A stretch of DNA of 64,000 bases, from contig NZ_CP110257.1 of NCBI RefSeq assembly GCF_026013905.1, forward strand, positions 3,147,501 through 3,211,500, read 5' to 3'. Within the stretch, counting starts at the first letter, position 1. Each line of letters starts with the position of its first letter. Source of the DNA: Schlegelella aquatica (GTDB lineage Bacteria; Pseudomonadota; Gammaproteobacteria; Burkholderiales; Burkholderiaceae_C). Below are positions 27,610-38,035 of this stretch, in pieces. The notes below the pieces were generated by a model, which did no database searches, had not been told where the DNA came from, and saw only the letters and a program-made list of their open reading frames with translations. The position numbers were made by a program, and so were the translations under genes.

Positions 27610-27613
<4 letters not shown>
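26828..27613 (+). CDS. LivF-type ABC transporter ATPase
   Basis: 261 residues. Walker A GPNGAGKTT with K46, signature LSGGERQMLAIGRAL, Walker B LLMLDEPSLGL, and the LivF end LLVEQNARAALQIADRAYVLEMG. GGAGGGCCGTCCG precedes the ATG. It is the second ATPase of the Liv-type importer. Its stop overlaps the paaZ start (ATGA at 27610-27613). Confidence 0.9.
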
Positions 27614-29655
<2,042 letters not shown>

Positions 29656-29866
29656 GCGGGCCCCGGCCCCATCGGCAGCCCCATCGGCCCCAATCCGCCC
29701 GCGCGGGTCCGGGCGGGGCCGGGCCGGCCCCCTATCGGCTGGCGCCGTCTTCGTGCGCCGCCCGGCCGCGGCCGCGTGCCCCCCGCATGGGGGTGTTCGC
29801 CATCGCATGTCCGGCGGGAAGCGCTCCCTACAATCGGCGCTTCCCGACCTTCCCCCCGCGTGCCGC
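29656..29866. terminator. GC-rich hairpin region after paaZ; probable transcription end
   Basis: No gene is seen in these 211 bp. A stem CCGCCCG/CGGGCGG (29695-29701 with 29710-29716) is nested between CCCCGGCCCC and GGGGCCGGG arms that can also pair. There is no T-run, so it is not a classical intrinsic terminator, but it is the only strong structure between paaZ and tssA. GCCCCATCGGC occurs twice in a row (29666 and 29678). Confidence 0.35.
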
Positions 29867-31036
29867 ATGGCCGACCTGCTCCACCCCATCACCGACACCC
29901 GACCGTGCGGCGAAGACCTGTCGTTCTCCGCCGAGTTCGACGCGATTCAGGAACTGCGCCGCGAGGACGATCCCACACTGGACCAGGGCGAGTGGATCAC
30001 CGCCCTCAAGACGGCCGACTGGCCCGCGGTGGTGAGCCAGTGCGAGCGGCTCCTCGTCGAGCACACCAAGGACTTGCGCCTGCTCGCCTGGCGCACCGAG
30101 GCGCTGGCCCGCACGCGCGGCTACACCGGGCTGGCGCAAGGGCTGGCCGACACCGTGCAGGTGTGCGAACGCTACTGGGACGACCTGCACCCCCTGCCCG
30201 ACGGCGACGACGTCGAGCAACGCGCAGGCACGCTGCGCTGGCTGCTGGCCCAGGTGCAAAAGCTCGCGCCGCGCCTGGCCGTCACCGCCGCCCCGGCGGG
30301 CCGCTACAGCCTGCTCGACTTCGAGGAAGCGCGCCAATGGCAACAGCAGATCGAGCGGCAGCCCGAGCTTGCCGCTTCCGCGCCCGAAGGCAAACCCACG
30401 CTCGCGCAAGTCACCCGCGCCCGCAATGAGACGCCGCCCCCCGTGTGGCACGAACACCTGGCGGCCCTGGCCCGTGCCCGCTCGCACTTGGACGCGCTGC
30501 AAGCCTGGGTGGACCCGCGCTTGGGCGACGATGCCCCGACCTTCGTCCACGCGCGCCAAGCGCTCGACGACGCCCATCACGCCGTGCAACGTCTGGCGCA
30601 AGATGCGGGCGCCCTGGTCGCCGGCGCGTCGGCCCCCGGTGCCCGTATGACGCCGCCCCCTTCAGCCCCCGGCAGCGCGGACGGCCGCGCCCCGTCGCAC
30701 GCCGCCCCCGGTGCGTTCGCGCTCGGCGGGCCGACGGCCTGCGCCGCCACCGGCCCCTCGCCCGCCGCCGCCTCGCACCTCGGCACCTCGCACCCCGCCT
30801 CGTCGCCCATGGGCCCCGTCGAACCCCAGACCCGAGCCCAAGCCCTCCAGCAGCTGCGCCTGGTCGCCGACTTCTTCCGCCGCACCGAACCCCACAGCCC
30901 CGTCGCCTTCCTGGCCGACAAAGCCGCCCGCTGGGGCGACATGCCCCTGGACGCCTGGCTGCGCGAAGTCATCAAAGACGCCGGCAGCCTGGCCCATCTC
31001 GAAGAACTGCTGGGGCTGCCCAAAGCGGCCGAGTAG
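29867..31036 (+). CDS. tssA: TssA, T6SS baseplate/sheath-capping protein
   Basis: 389 residues with the N-terminal ImpA domain (LLHPITDTRPCGEDLSFSAEFDAIQELRR, CERYWDDLHPLPDGDD). A long Ala/Pro linker (about 250-320) precedes a C-terminal helical segment (RAQALQQLRLVADFFRRTEPHSPVAFL, ending LREVIKDAGSLAHLEELLGL). TssA primes sheath assembly. It is separated from the rest of the T6SS: it is on the plus strand and convergent with the end of the long minus-strand operon. The ATG at 29867 matches the conserved start. Confidence 0.9.
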   Translation: MADLLHPITDTRPCGEDLSFSAEFDAIQELRREDDPTLDQGEWITALKTADWPAVVSQCERLLVEHTKDLRLLAWRTEALARTRGYTGLAQGLADTVQVCERYWDDLHPLPDGDDVEQRAGTLRWLLAQVQKLAPRLAVTAAPAGRYSLLDFEEARQWQQQIERQPELAASAPEGKPTLAQVTRARNETPPPVWHEHLAALARARSHLDALQAWVDPRLGDDAPTFVHARQALDDAHHAVQRLAQDAGALVAGASAPGARMTPPPSAPGSADGRAPSHAAPGAFALGGPTACAATGPSPAAASHLGTSHPASSPMGPVEPQTRAQALQQLRLVADFFRRTEPHSPVAFLADKAARWGDMPLDAWLREVIKDAGSLAHLEELLGLPKAAE

Positions 31037-31069
31037 AGCGCCGCGTGTGAGACAGGGCCCGAGGTGGGA

Positions 31070-31091
31070 GCGGTTGCCGCGTGGCGACCGC
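31070..31091. terminator. stem-loop after tssA
   Basis: GCGGTTGCC and GGCGACCGC pair (one G-T wobble) around a GCGT loop, 34 bp after the tssA stop, in the 181-bp gap before the convergent DUF6708-like gene. There is no T-tract, so function as a bidirectional terminator is only a possibility. Confidence 0.3.
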
Positions 31092-31217
31092 CTCCTCGGC
31101 CTCCGCGGCTTCGCTGTAGGCCTCCTCCACGCAACGAGTTCGACTCGAGTGAGGCCCGTGCCCGCGACGCGGGCCGCCAGGCTGCGCGAATCCATCAAGG
31201 ACTGCGGCAGCCCGCGA

Positions 31218-32302
31218 TCACGATCCGTCGCGCCGCACGATTTCGCCGTTGACACGGATCACCGGTTTGCGTCGCGCCCCCTCAGCCCCTTGCGAGCGGA
31301 CCGTCGTGACGCCGCCAGTCCCGGGCGGGGCTTGCTGCGCCAGCGACAGATCTGCTGCGTGCAAGGCTTCCAGCTCCCTCGGCCACTTGGGCCGCGGCGC
31401 CAGCGCCAGCGCCAGCCAGTTCGTGAACTGCATCGGAAACAGGATCGGGAACAACAGCACGAAAGCCACGGTGCGGATCCACGGCGCGGGCGCCACACAG
31501 GGCTTGTCGCGGTTCTCGCGCCAGCGCACCCAGTCATCGGCCATCCCAGCCAGATTCACCATCGCGTACCAGCGCACGCGGTGGGTCAGCAGCTTCTGCG
31601 GCGGCTGCACCGCCTGCGGGCCTGCTTCCATGTACAGCCGCACATACTCCATACTGGGGCGCACGCCCTCCTCCGCTGCAGAGACCTGGCCGCACTGGAA
31701 CACATGCGGGATGCCGCGGGTCTTCAGGGGTTCACCGTCGGGACCGAGCTCGGCGTATTGGCCGCGGTACAGCTTCACCGTCGCATACGCCGTCGCCACG
31801 CTGGATTCCACCCTCGGCACCAGCTTCGCCCAGTCCATCTCGATCGGACCCTTGCCGATCCACATCCACACCTTCTGCCGCTTGTGGTCCAAGCGCACCA
31901 CCGGGTCGGTGACGGTGAGGAAGCTCATCGCGAAGTAGACCCAAAAGAGCCAGGTAGAGAGCACGAAGACTGCGACCGAAAACAGGCCCTGAACAGGCGT
32001 TGCAAGGCCGACTCCCTCATCTGACCACCCGAACCGGGACCAAAGTTCTACCGAGAGTTCGATGTCGAAAAGAAGCCCGTATCCGCCCACGGCAGGCAGC
32101 CCAAGAAATGCCAGCATCCCCCAGCCCCGCATTGGAGAGCTCCCCCCTGTCCGATCTCCAAATAAGCCGGATTGACGGCGTACACCATCTGGTCGCCATT
32201 GCCCCATGGCGCAAGAGGCAGGTGCGGCTGCAGCAGCTTCACGCTGTGCGTTGCAGCCTTAGCGCGTTGCCAGCCACCCGATGTGCGGTCGAACATCCCC
32301 AT
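31218..32302 (-). pseudogene. DUF6708-like membrane protein gene, interrupted by a frameshift
   Basis: The gene reads from ATG at 32302 (GGAGG 12 bases upstream) as MGMFDRTSGGWQRAKAATH...NPAYLEIGQGG. At a run of six G (plus-strand C at 32142-32147) it must shift by -1 (or gain one G) to continue as SSPMRGWGMLAFLG...; the second frame then runs without interruption to the stop at 31218. The second part has two hydrophobic segments (LAFLGLPAVGGYGLLFDI; VFVLSTWLFWVYFAMSFL), the DPVVRLDHKRQKVWMW stretch like DUF6708 proteins that accompany T6SS effector genes, and a C-terminal membrane segment. Without the shift, translation from 32302 ends after 84 residues, and the downstream frame has only an internal ATG at 32207 or later. 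The cause may be a sequencing error, a real mutation or programmed frameshifting. Confidence 0.6.
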
Positions 32303-32303
32303 T

Positions 32304-32563
32304 TCAGTCCGCTACCTCCGCAAAGTTTGCTCCGCCTGGCACCGGCACCATCTTCAGCTCCGGTTGGCGTGTGGCGTCGGGCCAGTACTCGAACTTCAGC
32401 TTCGCGCTGTTGAAGTAGTCCTCGTTCACGCGGATCTTGCCAGTAAAGACGGCCGCCCCCGCTTCGAACGAGACCTTGAAGGGCTCGGTGAACTCGATAA
32501 CCTCTTCCGGCGGAATGAGAATCCCTTCGACGCGAGTCGATGCAAAACATAAAGAGGGAGGAC
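32304..32563 (-). pseudogene. C-terminal fragment of an unidentified protein upstream of the DUF6708-like gene
   Basis: The frame ending at 32304 encodes a well-formed domain-like stretch (EGILIPPEEVIEFTEPFK, FEAGAAVFTGKIRVNEDYFNSAKLKF, YWPDATRQPELKMV) and stops 1 bp before the next start, as in an operon. There is no credible start: upstream residues dissolve into the ribosome binding site and start of a plus-strand gene at 32566. It is therefore probably the 3' remnant of a longer gene, cut by a rearrangement near 32550. The family is not recognised. Confidence 0.45.
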
Positions 32564-32565
32564 AC

Positions 32566-32846
32566 ATGTCAACGAGACCGCTTCGGGACCGCAATGCGAC
32601 CTTGCTGGCCTACCGGCATGCATGCTTGCGGTCGCGCTGCTCATCGGCTGCAGCAGCGAATCGAAGGACCCTGAGACGGGGGCCCGCTCACCGGAGACCC
32701 AGGCGCGTTTCAAGGCGCTGGTCGATAAAACCCTTGCCCAGATGGTGTTCGTCGAAGGCGGTGGGTTCTGGCTTGGAGACTTCGGCCTGCTGATGTTTGG
32801 AACATTGCCGCGGTGTATGGCCGCAACATTAGGCAGAATCACTTAG
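32566..32846 (+). pseudogene. truncated lipoprotein gene, N-terminus of a SUMF1/formylglycine-enzyme-like protein
   Basis: A strong site GAGGGAGGAC precedes ATG at 32566 (MSTRPLRDRNATLLAYRH). After a frame change within the GCATGCATGC stretch (32616-32625) the sequence continues as MLAVALLIGCSSESKDPETG, a lipoprotein signal with lipobox LIGC. Then comes FKALVDKTLAQMVFVEGGGFWLGDFG, which resembles the opening of SUMF1-type lipoproteins found beside T6SS effectors. Similarity stops abruptly at about 32795 and the frame closes at 32846. It is both frameshifted and truncated, a relic in a rearranged zone. Confidence 0.5.
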
Positions 32847-33569
32847 CACGCGCTTGCCCTGTTGTTTCTCATAGCGCGGAACACAATATAGCCAGAAATA
32901 CGCTCCAGCGGAAAGCCGTCCGCCTATGTAGAGAGCCAGGGGAGTTGCGAGGATAGACAGAAACGCAAGCACCGCACCCAGTCCGCCGTTTTCGGTCATG
33001 AATCTCTGCAGTGGATAGGCAAGAGGAATCGCCGGGGCAAGCTTAGGACCCAACCAGTTCGACAAACGCGACATCGGACCATTGTTGGAAGTTGCGCCGT
33101 CATCCATTCTTATCGGGAGTGCAACGCCAATGTGATCCTCTCGCATTACAAACTGACGCTCGAATATCCGACGCCCCGCAATATTTCGTCGCACCTTCTT
33201 GATTGCGTAACCAGCCCATACCACCGAACCCAAAACAAAAAGACTGAACCCTACCCACATTTGGACGTCTGACCAGAGGACCAAGTAACCCAGAGCCGCC
33301 ATGCACAAGAACAGGTAGGAAGGCAGCCATATCGCGAGGCCCACTACCGCTGTGCGGCGCACCAGGGATCGAGGAGGCTGGCGCATCACCAGGCTGGCTA
33401 CCACAGCAATCACCGCTCCCGTAATGCCGACGCCGAGAAACACAAGGCACCATCGCTCCGCCAAGTAACCGCCGTCGGCGAGCATGTCGATCACGGGGAT
33501 CGGCAGACAAAAGGCTGCCAACCACACAACTGCGGCGAATCTCAAAGAGGACCTGTACTGTCGCGTCAT
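32829..33569 (-). CDS. multi-pass membrane protein, candidate immunity protein for the adjacent effector
   Basis: 246 residues with five or so membrane segments (near residues 10-30, 42-64, 75-98, 104-122 and 198-220). No known domain is recognised. It starts 12 bp downstream of the putative pore-forming effector gene on the same strand and shares its lower GC. Multi-pass inner-membrane proteins are the usual immunity partners of membrane-active T6SS toxins, so that role is inferred from position and topology. Its last codons overlap the end of the lipoprotein relic on the other strand. Confidence 0.65.
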   Translation of the reverse strand: MTRQYRSSLRFAAVVWLAAFCLPIPVIDMLADGGYLAERWCLVFLGVGITGAVIAVVASLVMRQPPRSLVRRTAVVGLAIWLPSYLFLCMAALGYLVLWSDVQMWVGFSLFVLGSVVWAGYAIKKVRRNIAGRRIFERQFVMREDHIGVALPIRMDDGATSNNGPMSRLSNWLGPKLAPAIPLAYPLQRFMTENGGLGAVLAFLSILATPLALYIGGRLSAGAYFWLYCVPRYEKQQGKRVLSDSA

Positions 33570-33581
33570 ACGACTCCCCCT

Positions 33582-35045
33582 TCAAGTTGCTGTTTCCAGC
33601 GCAGCTACGTAACCTCTGTAATCTACCGAAAGGCGCGACTCAAGATCGCGCGCTACCCCGCGGATTTGTTGATTCAACTTGTCTGTAGCGCCGGTTTTTT
33701 TGTCGAGCCAGTCAAGGCCTATGCCCACAGCTACCGACACGACGACGGTGGCCACAACCACGGCGAGTACAGGCGCGGCAACTGCCACCCCTAACCCTGC
33801 CGCCGCAGTGATCAACCCCCCGACGATCAGTGAACCCAACGCCGCGCTGACACCCGCTTTAACGACGTCCACGCCAATTTTGTAGACTAAGTCAAAGACA
33901 TCTTTCTTTGGTTTCCCCGTTTTCGGGTCTCTTTGTTCATAATCTGCAAGCCATTCTGCGTAATCGATCGTGATAGTAAAAATCAAGGCAAGCATTCCTG
34001 CCTTCTTGAAGGCGCCTTTGGCAGCATCCCATGCCGCGTGTCGCAACCCAGCCGCAGACCCGGCACCCGCGGTTATTGCCAGCACCTTGGCATTTGTGAC
34101 GCCGTACCGGGTTCCTTTGAGGAATTCGCGGAGCCCTGGATTGCCTTTGAAGATAATATACCACTTAGGACCTGACTTGTGAATGACTTTCTGGAGGTAA
34201 AACTTTTGCCGCCATAAATCTTTGATCCATTGGCGGTTGTCGTTCACATATGCAGCCCCTCCCGTGATTTGCTGCCACAGCCAATTCCGAGTCAAAATGC
34301 CGGTGGAATCAATCGCAGTTTGTTCGCCGCCGCGCTTAAAGAACTCCGCGATCTGAGGAGGTGCTTCATGGTCCCGTTTCACCTCCACCACATGCATGCT
34401 CTGCTCGGAGCCGTCACCAGCACCCGCGGTGCGGGCATGCCTCATCTCCGTATAAAAACGAGGCATGGGGATCCCATACTGGTTCAACGGGGAAAACGAT
34501 TCTTCATTTATCGTGCATTTGGGGAGAGGGAGAGGTGTGGCTAATGACTTAGGGGGCGCGGCAGTCGGTCCTCCGTGGTCATCCCCGGAAGGACTGTGCT
34601 TCATCACGACGATCAACGGAGCCGGCTTCGTTTTCGGATCCGCGCCATAACGAACTGGGTCGAGCTTGTTGGGCTCGTATCGTCCCCACACGTTGCCATT
34701 GGCCTTAAGGATCAGCGCGCCCTTGAACTCCCGGCTGACCCACAGGTGCAAGCGCTCCCCGTCCTTAAAAGTCACCGCTTGCCTCTTCTTGTGCAGAACG
34801 ATCTTCTTGTCTCGCGCGTTGTAGAAGTCGCTCTGGTCTGCCTCGACCGAATAGGTCATGCCCTTGAACAACTGGATCTCAAAGATCACGTCGCGATGCT
34901 TGCGCAGCACGATCTCCAGCTTGGGCTTGTGCACCACGCACCGCACTTCCTCGCCCGGAAGGTCGATGCAGACTTGCTGTGTGTCAGACGGCACGACGCG
35001 AGGCTGTGGCCTGCGCTCGGCTTCGACGGCTTTCAGGATTGACAT
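33582..35045 (-). CDS. putative VgrG-linked T6SS effector with C-terminal membrane-inserting domain
   Basis: 487 residues, no signal peptide, starting 8 bp after the vgrG stop. The N-terminal ~140 residues are beta-rich (VCIDLPGEEVRCVVHKPKLEIVLRKHRDVIFEIQLF) and not recognised. The middle (about 190-330) is charged and aromatic. The C-terminal ~150 residues hold one hydrophobic helix (AGMLALIFTITIDYAEWLA) and a long glycine-zipper hairpin (GVSAALGSLIVGGLITAAAG then VAAPVLAVVVATVVVSVAVG), followed by LDWLDKKTGATDKL. This layout matches T6SS toxins thought to insert into the inner membrane. Base composition is markedly lower in GC than its neighbours (one 60-base line at 33901 is 45% G+C). The toxic activity is inferred. 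Confidence 0.6.
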   Translation of the reverse strand: MSILKAVEAERRPQPRVVPSDTQQVCIDLPGEEVRCVVHKPKLEIVLRKHRDVIFEIQLFKGMTYSVEADQSDFYNARDKKIVLHKKRQAVTFKDGERLHLWVSREFKGALILKANGNVWGRYEPNKLDPVRYGADPKTKPAPLIVVMKHSPSGDDHGGPTAAPPKSLATPLPLPKCTINEESFSPLNQYGIPMPRFYTEMRHARTAGAGDGSEQSMHVVEVKRDHEAPPQIAEFFKRGGEQTAIDSTGILTRNWLWQQITGGAAYVNDNRQWIKDLWRQKFYLQKVIHKSGPKWYIIFKGNPGLREFLKGTRYGVTNAKVLAITAGAGSAAGLRHAAWDAAKGAFKKAGMLALIFTITIDYAEWLADYEQRDPKTGKPKKDVFDLVYKIGVDVVKAGVSAALGSLIVGGLITAAAGLGVAVAAPVLAVVVATVVVSVAVGIGLDWLDKKTGATDKLNQQIRGVARDLESRLSVDYRGYVAALETAT

Positions 35046-35053
35046 GGTGGCGG

Positions 35054-38035
35054 CTAACGACGCTTCGACTGACGGCTCACGGACAGGCCCGGCTTGAATC
35101 CCGCGATCTTGGCGGCAGCGCCCGCCACGGTCGCCTGATGTTGGACGCCGGCCGAATCGACTAACGAGATCGGCTCACTGGAGGGCACATTGCCTTCCGC
35201 ATCTACCAGCAACACCTCCAACTCGCGCTTCGGCATGGTCAGCGCTGCCGACTCAAGCTCCATCCCCTGAACGGACGCACTCCCCGCCCCCGCCAACTCC
35301 TTGACCGCGGCCTTGAACTGCGCCGGCCCCGGGGTGGTCAGCGTGATGCCTGCGCTGTCGATGCGCAACGCGCTGCCGCCGGCAGCCAGCAGCACGTGGT
35401 CGGGTGCGGCGGCGTGTACCGCCTCGTGGGTGGAGGCGATGTCGATGCGGCCCTGGGCGTGCCAGTGCGAGGCGGCGCTTTGCGCCTGCACGCTGACGCT
35501 GCCTTGGGCCGCGTGCAGGGCGATGCCCGTCTCCTGATTGGGTTTGGCCGGCTCGCGCGCACGGCCGGCCGTGAACCACACGATGCCTGCTCGCACGGCG
35601 CTGGTGTGATGGCGCTGCGTGCTGAAAACCACGTCCTGCCCGGCCATCAGGCCGATGGTGCGGCCCGCGCTCGTCCACATCGTGGCCGGCGTGAAGCAGG
35701 CGACGCCGCCAGGGGCCGAGACGACGAGGTCGGGCCGTGCGAAAGCGGCATGGCGGCCTCGGCCACCTTCGATGGCCTGCGGGTCGGGCGACTCGGGGGC
35801 GCCGGGCGCACCGCAGTCCACGTGGTGTGCCAGGCTGCGCTGCAAGGCGTCCTGCGCATCGACGACGGGCAGGCGCTCGGCCGGTGCCTCGCCGTCCAGC
35901 CGCGCCTGGTGCTGCTGGGCGGTGCTGGTCAGCGTGCCGGTGAGCTGGCGGGCCCGCGCGAGCACCTGCCGGGGCTCTCGTGCGTCCATCTGCTGAGCGT
36001 GCGCGCTGCTGGGCGGGCGACCGTGGGCGCTGAGCAGCAGGCCCGCGCCCGCGCGCAGTGCGCCGCACGCCCGCGTGGACAGGTCCAGCCCATGCCCGCG
36101 CGGCTGCAGGCGCTGGTTGTCCTCCTGGTGCAGCAGGTGGCCCAGTTGCAGCCGGGTGGCGGCGGTGGTGCTCGACAGCTCGATGCGCTCGGCTCCGGGT
36201 GTGGCGTCGAACACCATCTGGTTGTAGCCGCCGTTGCCCTGGGCGCTCGAGCTCAACTCCTGGCTCTTGTAGCCGGTGAGCACGGCCGCATGCCGGTGAC
36301 CCTGCGCGAGGGGCTCGCCCTCGCCCGCCGGCGAGGCTTCGGGGCCGCTGTGTGGCCCCGCCGCGCCGGGGAACCACGCGGGCGCGCTGCCGTGGGTGCC
36401 GACCGCCCCGCCGAGGACCTCGTTGCCCTGGGCGTCGGCTGCGCCGCGCCCGTTGTAGACGACGCCAGTCACCACGGGCCGGTCGATGTCGCCGTCTAGG
36501 AAGCTGACGACGACTTCCTGGCCGACGCGCGGCGTGAAGACCGTGCCCCAGTTGGCGCCGGCCAAGGGTTCGGCCACGCGCACCCACGTGAAAGAGGCGT
36601 CGCCCGCCGGGGCGTTGCATCCGTCTTCACAGGCGAGCTGATGGCTGCCGCGGCTGCCGCGTTGCCAGTGGAACTGGATCTTGATGCGGTGGTCACGGTC
36701 GGTGTGGACGGGGCCGTCGCCCACCACGATGGCCGTCTGGCCGCCCCACACCGTCGGCCGGGGATGGAGGCCCCGACGCGAGGCGGCCGCCCGCACCGGC
36801 AAGGACATCGGCTGTGCGGTCACTTCGCAGCCATAGACCGGCTCCTCGTCGTCATTGGCCATGCGGCCGGGTACGCGCAGCCCCTCGGGAGGCTCACCGA
36901 GGCGCTGCTCGATCTGCGCGGCCACGTCCGCCGCGAGGTTGTTGCGCGCGCGGTGCGTCACTTCCAGGGCGACGAACGCGCCTGGCTGGCGCACCGGATG
37001 CCCCAGCACCTCGAAATGCCGCCCGGGGGCGAGATCGCGCACCGTGCCCGCGCCGCACCAACGCAGCGCCTCGGCCTGCAAGGTCTCGAGCCACCGCGCG
37101 GCCAGCCGCTCTCCCTGGGCGCGGTCCTCGTAGGCATACAGGCCCGGCACGTCGGCAATGACCAGGGGCACATCGCCCACGGGTGCAGCAGCGGCCGCCA
37201 CCGGGCGATGATCGACGCTGCGATAGTCGAAGCTGGCAAGCGAGACCTCGTGCACGGCGGCTTCTCGCCGCGCGCGCCATTGCTGTAGGCCGTCCTCCTT
37301 GAAGGCCGCGCTGCCGGACTGGGCGTAGCGCAGGCGCGGCGTCGCAGCGGGGGTGAACGCGCCGTTGTGATCGGCAATGACGAGCGTGTGCGTGCCGAGC
37401 GATGCGTCCACCGCGGCTGAGGCGTGCTCGAACCAGCAGAACAACCCCTCCTCGGCCAGCAGCCGACAGACGAAGTCGAGGTCGCTCTCCTGGTACTGGA
37501 TGCACAGCGAGCGGCGCGGGTAGGCCTCGGCACTCGCCAAGGCCCAGCGCCAGGCGGGGGCCAAGCGCCCCTGCCCCGCATAGCGCTGAAAGACGGCTTC
37601 GACGATCTCCATCACCGTCATGTCCTGGAACACCCGGCTGTCCTGCCGCCACCGCAGGAAGGCCAGCCACGGCTCGACGGTCAGTTCGTAGCGGGCCAGG
37701 CCGCCGTCGCTGCCCAGCAGCGAGAAGGCCGTGACGTGCCCGTGCCAGGGCCGCAGGTGCACGCGGCTGGCCGCGGTGAGGAGCTCCAGCAACACCGGCT
37801 GGCCCACGAGTGCGTCGAGCGCCAGGTCGGCCCGCACCGACAGCGCCGTCAGGCGGATGCGGAAGCCGGCGGCCTCGCTGCCTTCCAACCCAGGCCCAAT
37901 GCCCTCGACGACTTCGGCCCGCTCGGCCAGCAAAACGTCGGGCCCGAAGGGGGTGTGCAGCCGCAGCAGGCGCTCATGCTGCGTGGGGCGGGCGCTTCCG
38001 CTGAGCGCCGCCAGCAGGCGGGTCAGCCCGTTCAT
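35054..38035 (-). CDS. vgrG: VgrG (TssI), T6SS spike protein
   Basis: 993 residues forming the trimeric tip of the Hcp tube. The N-terminal gp27-like part (LLRLHTPFGPDVLLAE...YQESDLDFVCRLLAEEGLFCWF) is followed by the gp5 OB-fold (GDGPVHTDRDHRIKIQFHW, WVRVAEPLAGANWGTVFTPRVGQEVVVSFLDGDIDRPVVTG), the needle/DUF2345 region (about 780-910), and about 70 extra C-terminal residues after the needle (ESAALTMPKRELEVLLVDAEG...LSVSRQSKRR) that may load the neighbouring effector. The ATG at 38035 overlaps the clpV stop (ATGA). Confidence 0.93.
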   Translation of the reverse strand: MNGLTRLLAALSGSARPTQHERLLRLHTPFGPDVLLAERAEVVEGIGPGLEGSEAAGFRIRLTALSVRADLALDALVGQPVLLELLTAASRVHLRPWHGHVTAFSLLGSDGGLARYELTVEPWLAFLRWRQDSRVFQDMTVMEIVEAVFQRYAGQGRLAPAWRWALASAEAYPRRSLCIQYQESDLDFVCRLLAEEGLFCWFEHASAAVDASLGTHTLVIADHNGAFTPAATPRLRYAQSGSAAFKEDGLQQWRARREAAVHEVSLASFDYRSVDHRPVAAAAAPVGDVPLVIADVPGLYAYEDRAQGERLAARWLETLQAEALRWCGAGTVRDLAPGRHFEVLGHPVRQPGAFVALEVTHRARNNLAADVAAQIEQRLGEPPEGLRVPGRMANDDEEPVYGCEVTAQPMSLPVRAAASRRGLHPRPTVWGGQTAIVVGDGPVHTDRDHRIKIQFHWQRGSRGSHQLACEDGCNAPAGDASFTWVRVAEPLAGANWGTVFTPRVGQEVVVSFLDGDIDRPVVTGVVYNGRGAADAQGNEVLGGAVGTHGSAPAWFPGAAGPHSGPEASPAGEGEPLAQGHRHAAVLTGYKSQELSSSAQGNGGYNQMVFDATPGAERIELSSTTAATRLQLGHLLHQEDNQRLQPRGHGLDLSTRACGALRAGAGLLLSAHGRPPSSAHAQQMDAREPRQVLARARQLTGTLTSTAQQHQARLDGEAPAERLPVVDAQDALQRSLAHHVDCGAPGAPESPDPQAIEGGRGRHAAFARPDLVVSAPGGVACFTPATMWTSAGRTIGLMAGQDVVFSTQRHHTSAVRAGIVWFTAGRAREPAKPNQETGIALHAAQGSVSVQAQSAASHWHAQGRIDIASTHEAVHAAAPDHVLLAAGGSALRIDSAGITLTTPGPAQFKAAVKELAGAGSASVQGMELESAALTMPKRELEVLLVDAEGNVPSSEPISLVDSAGVQHQATVAGAAAKIAGFKPGLSVSRQSKRR

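Noticed and set aside
29666..29688. two adjacent GCCCCATCGGC copies as a repeat array
   Set aside because: Only two copies and no spacer structure; part of the GC-rich gap after paaZ.
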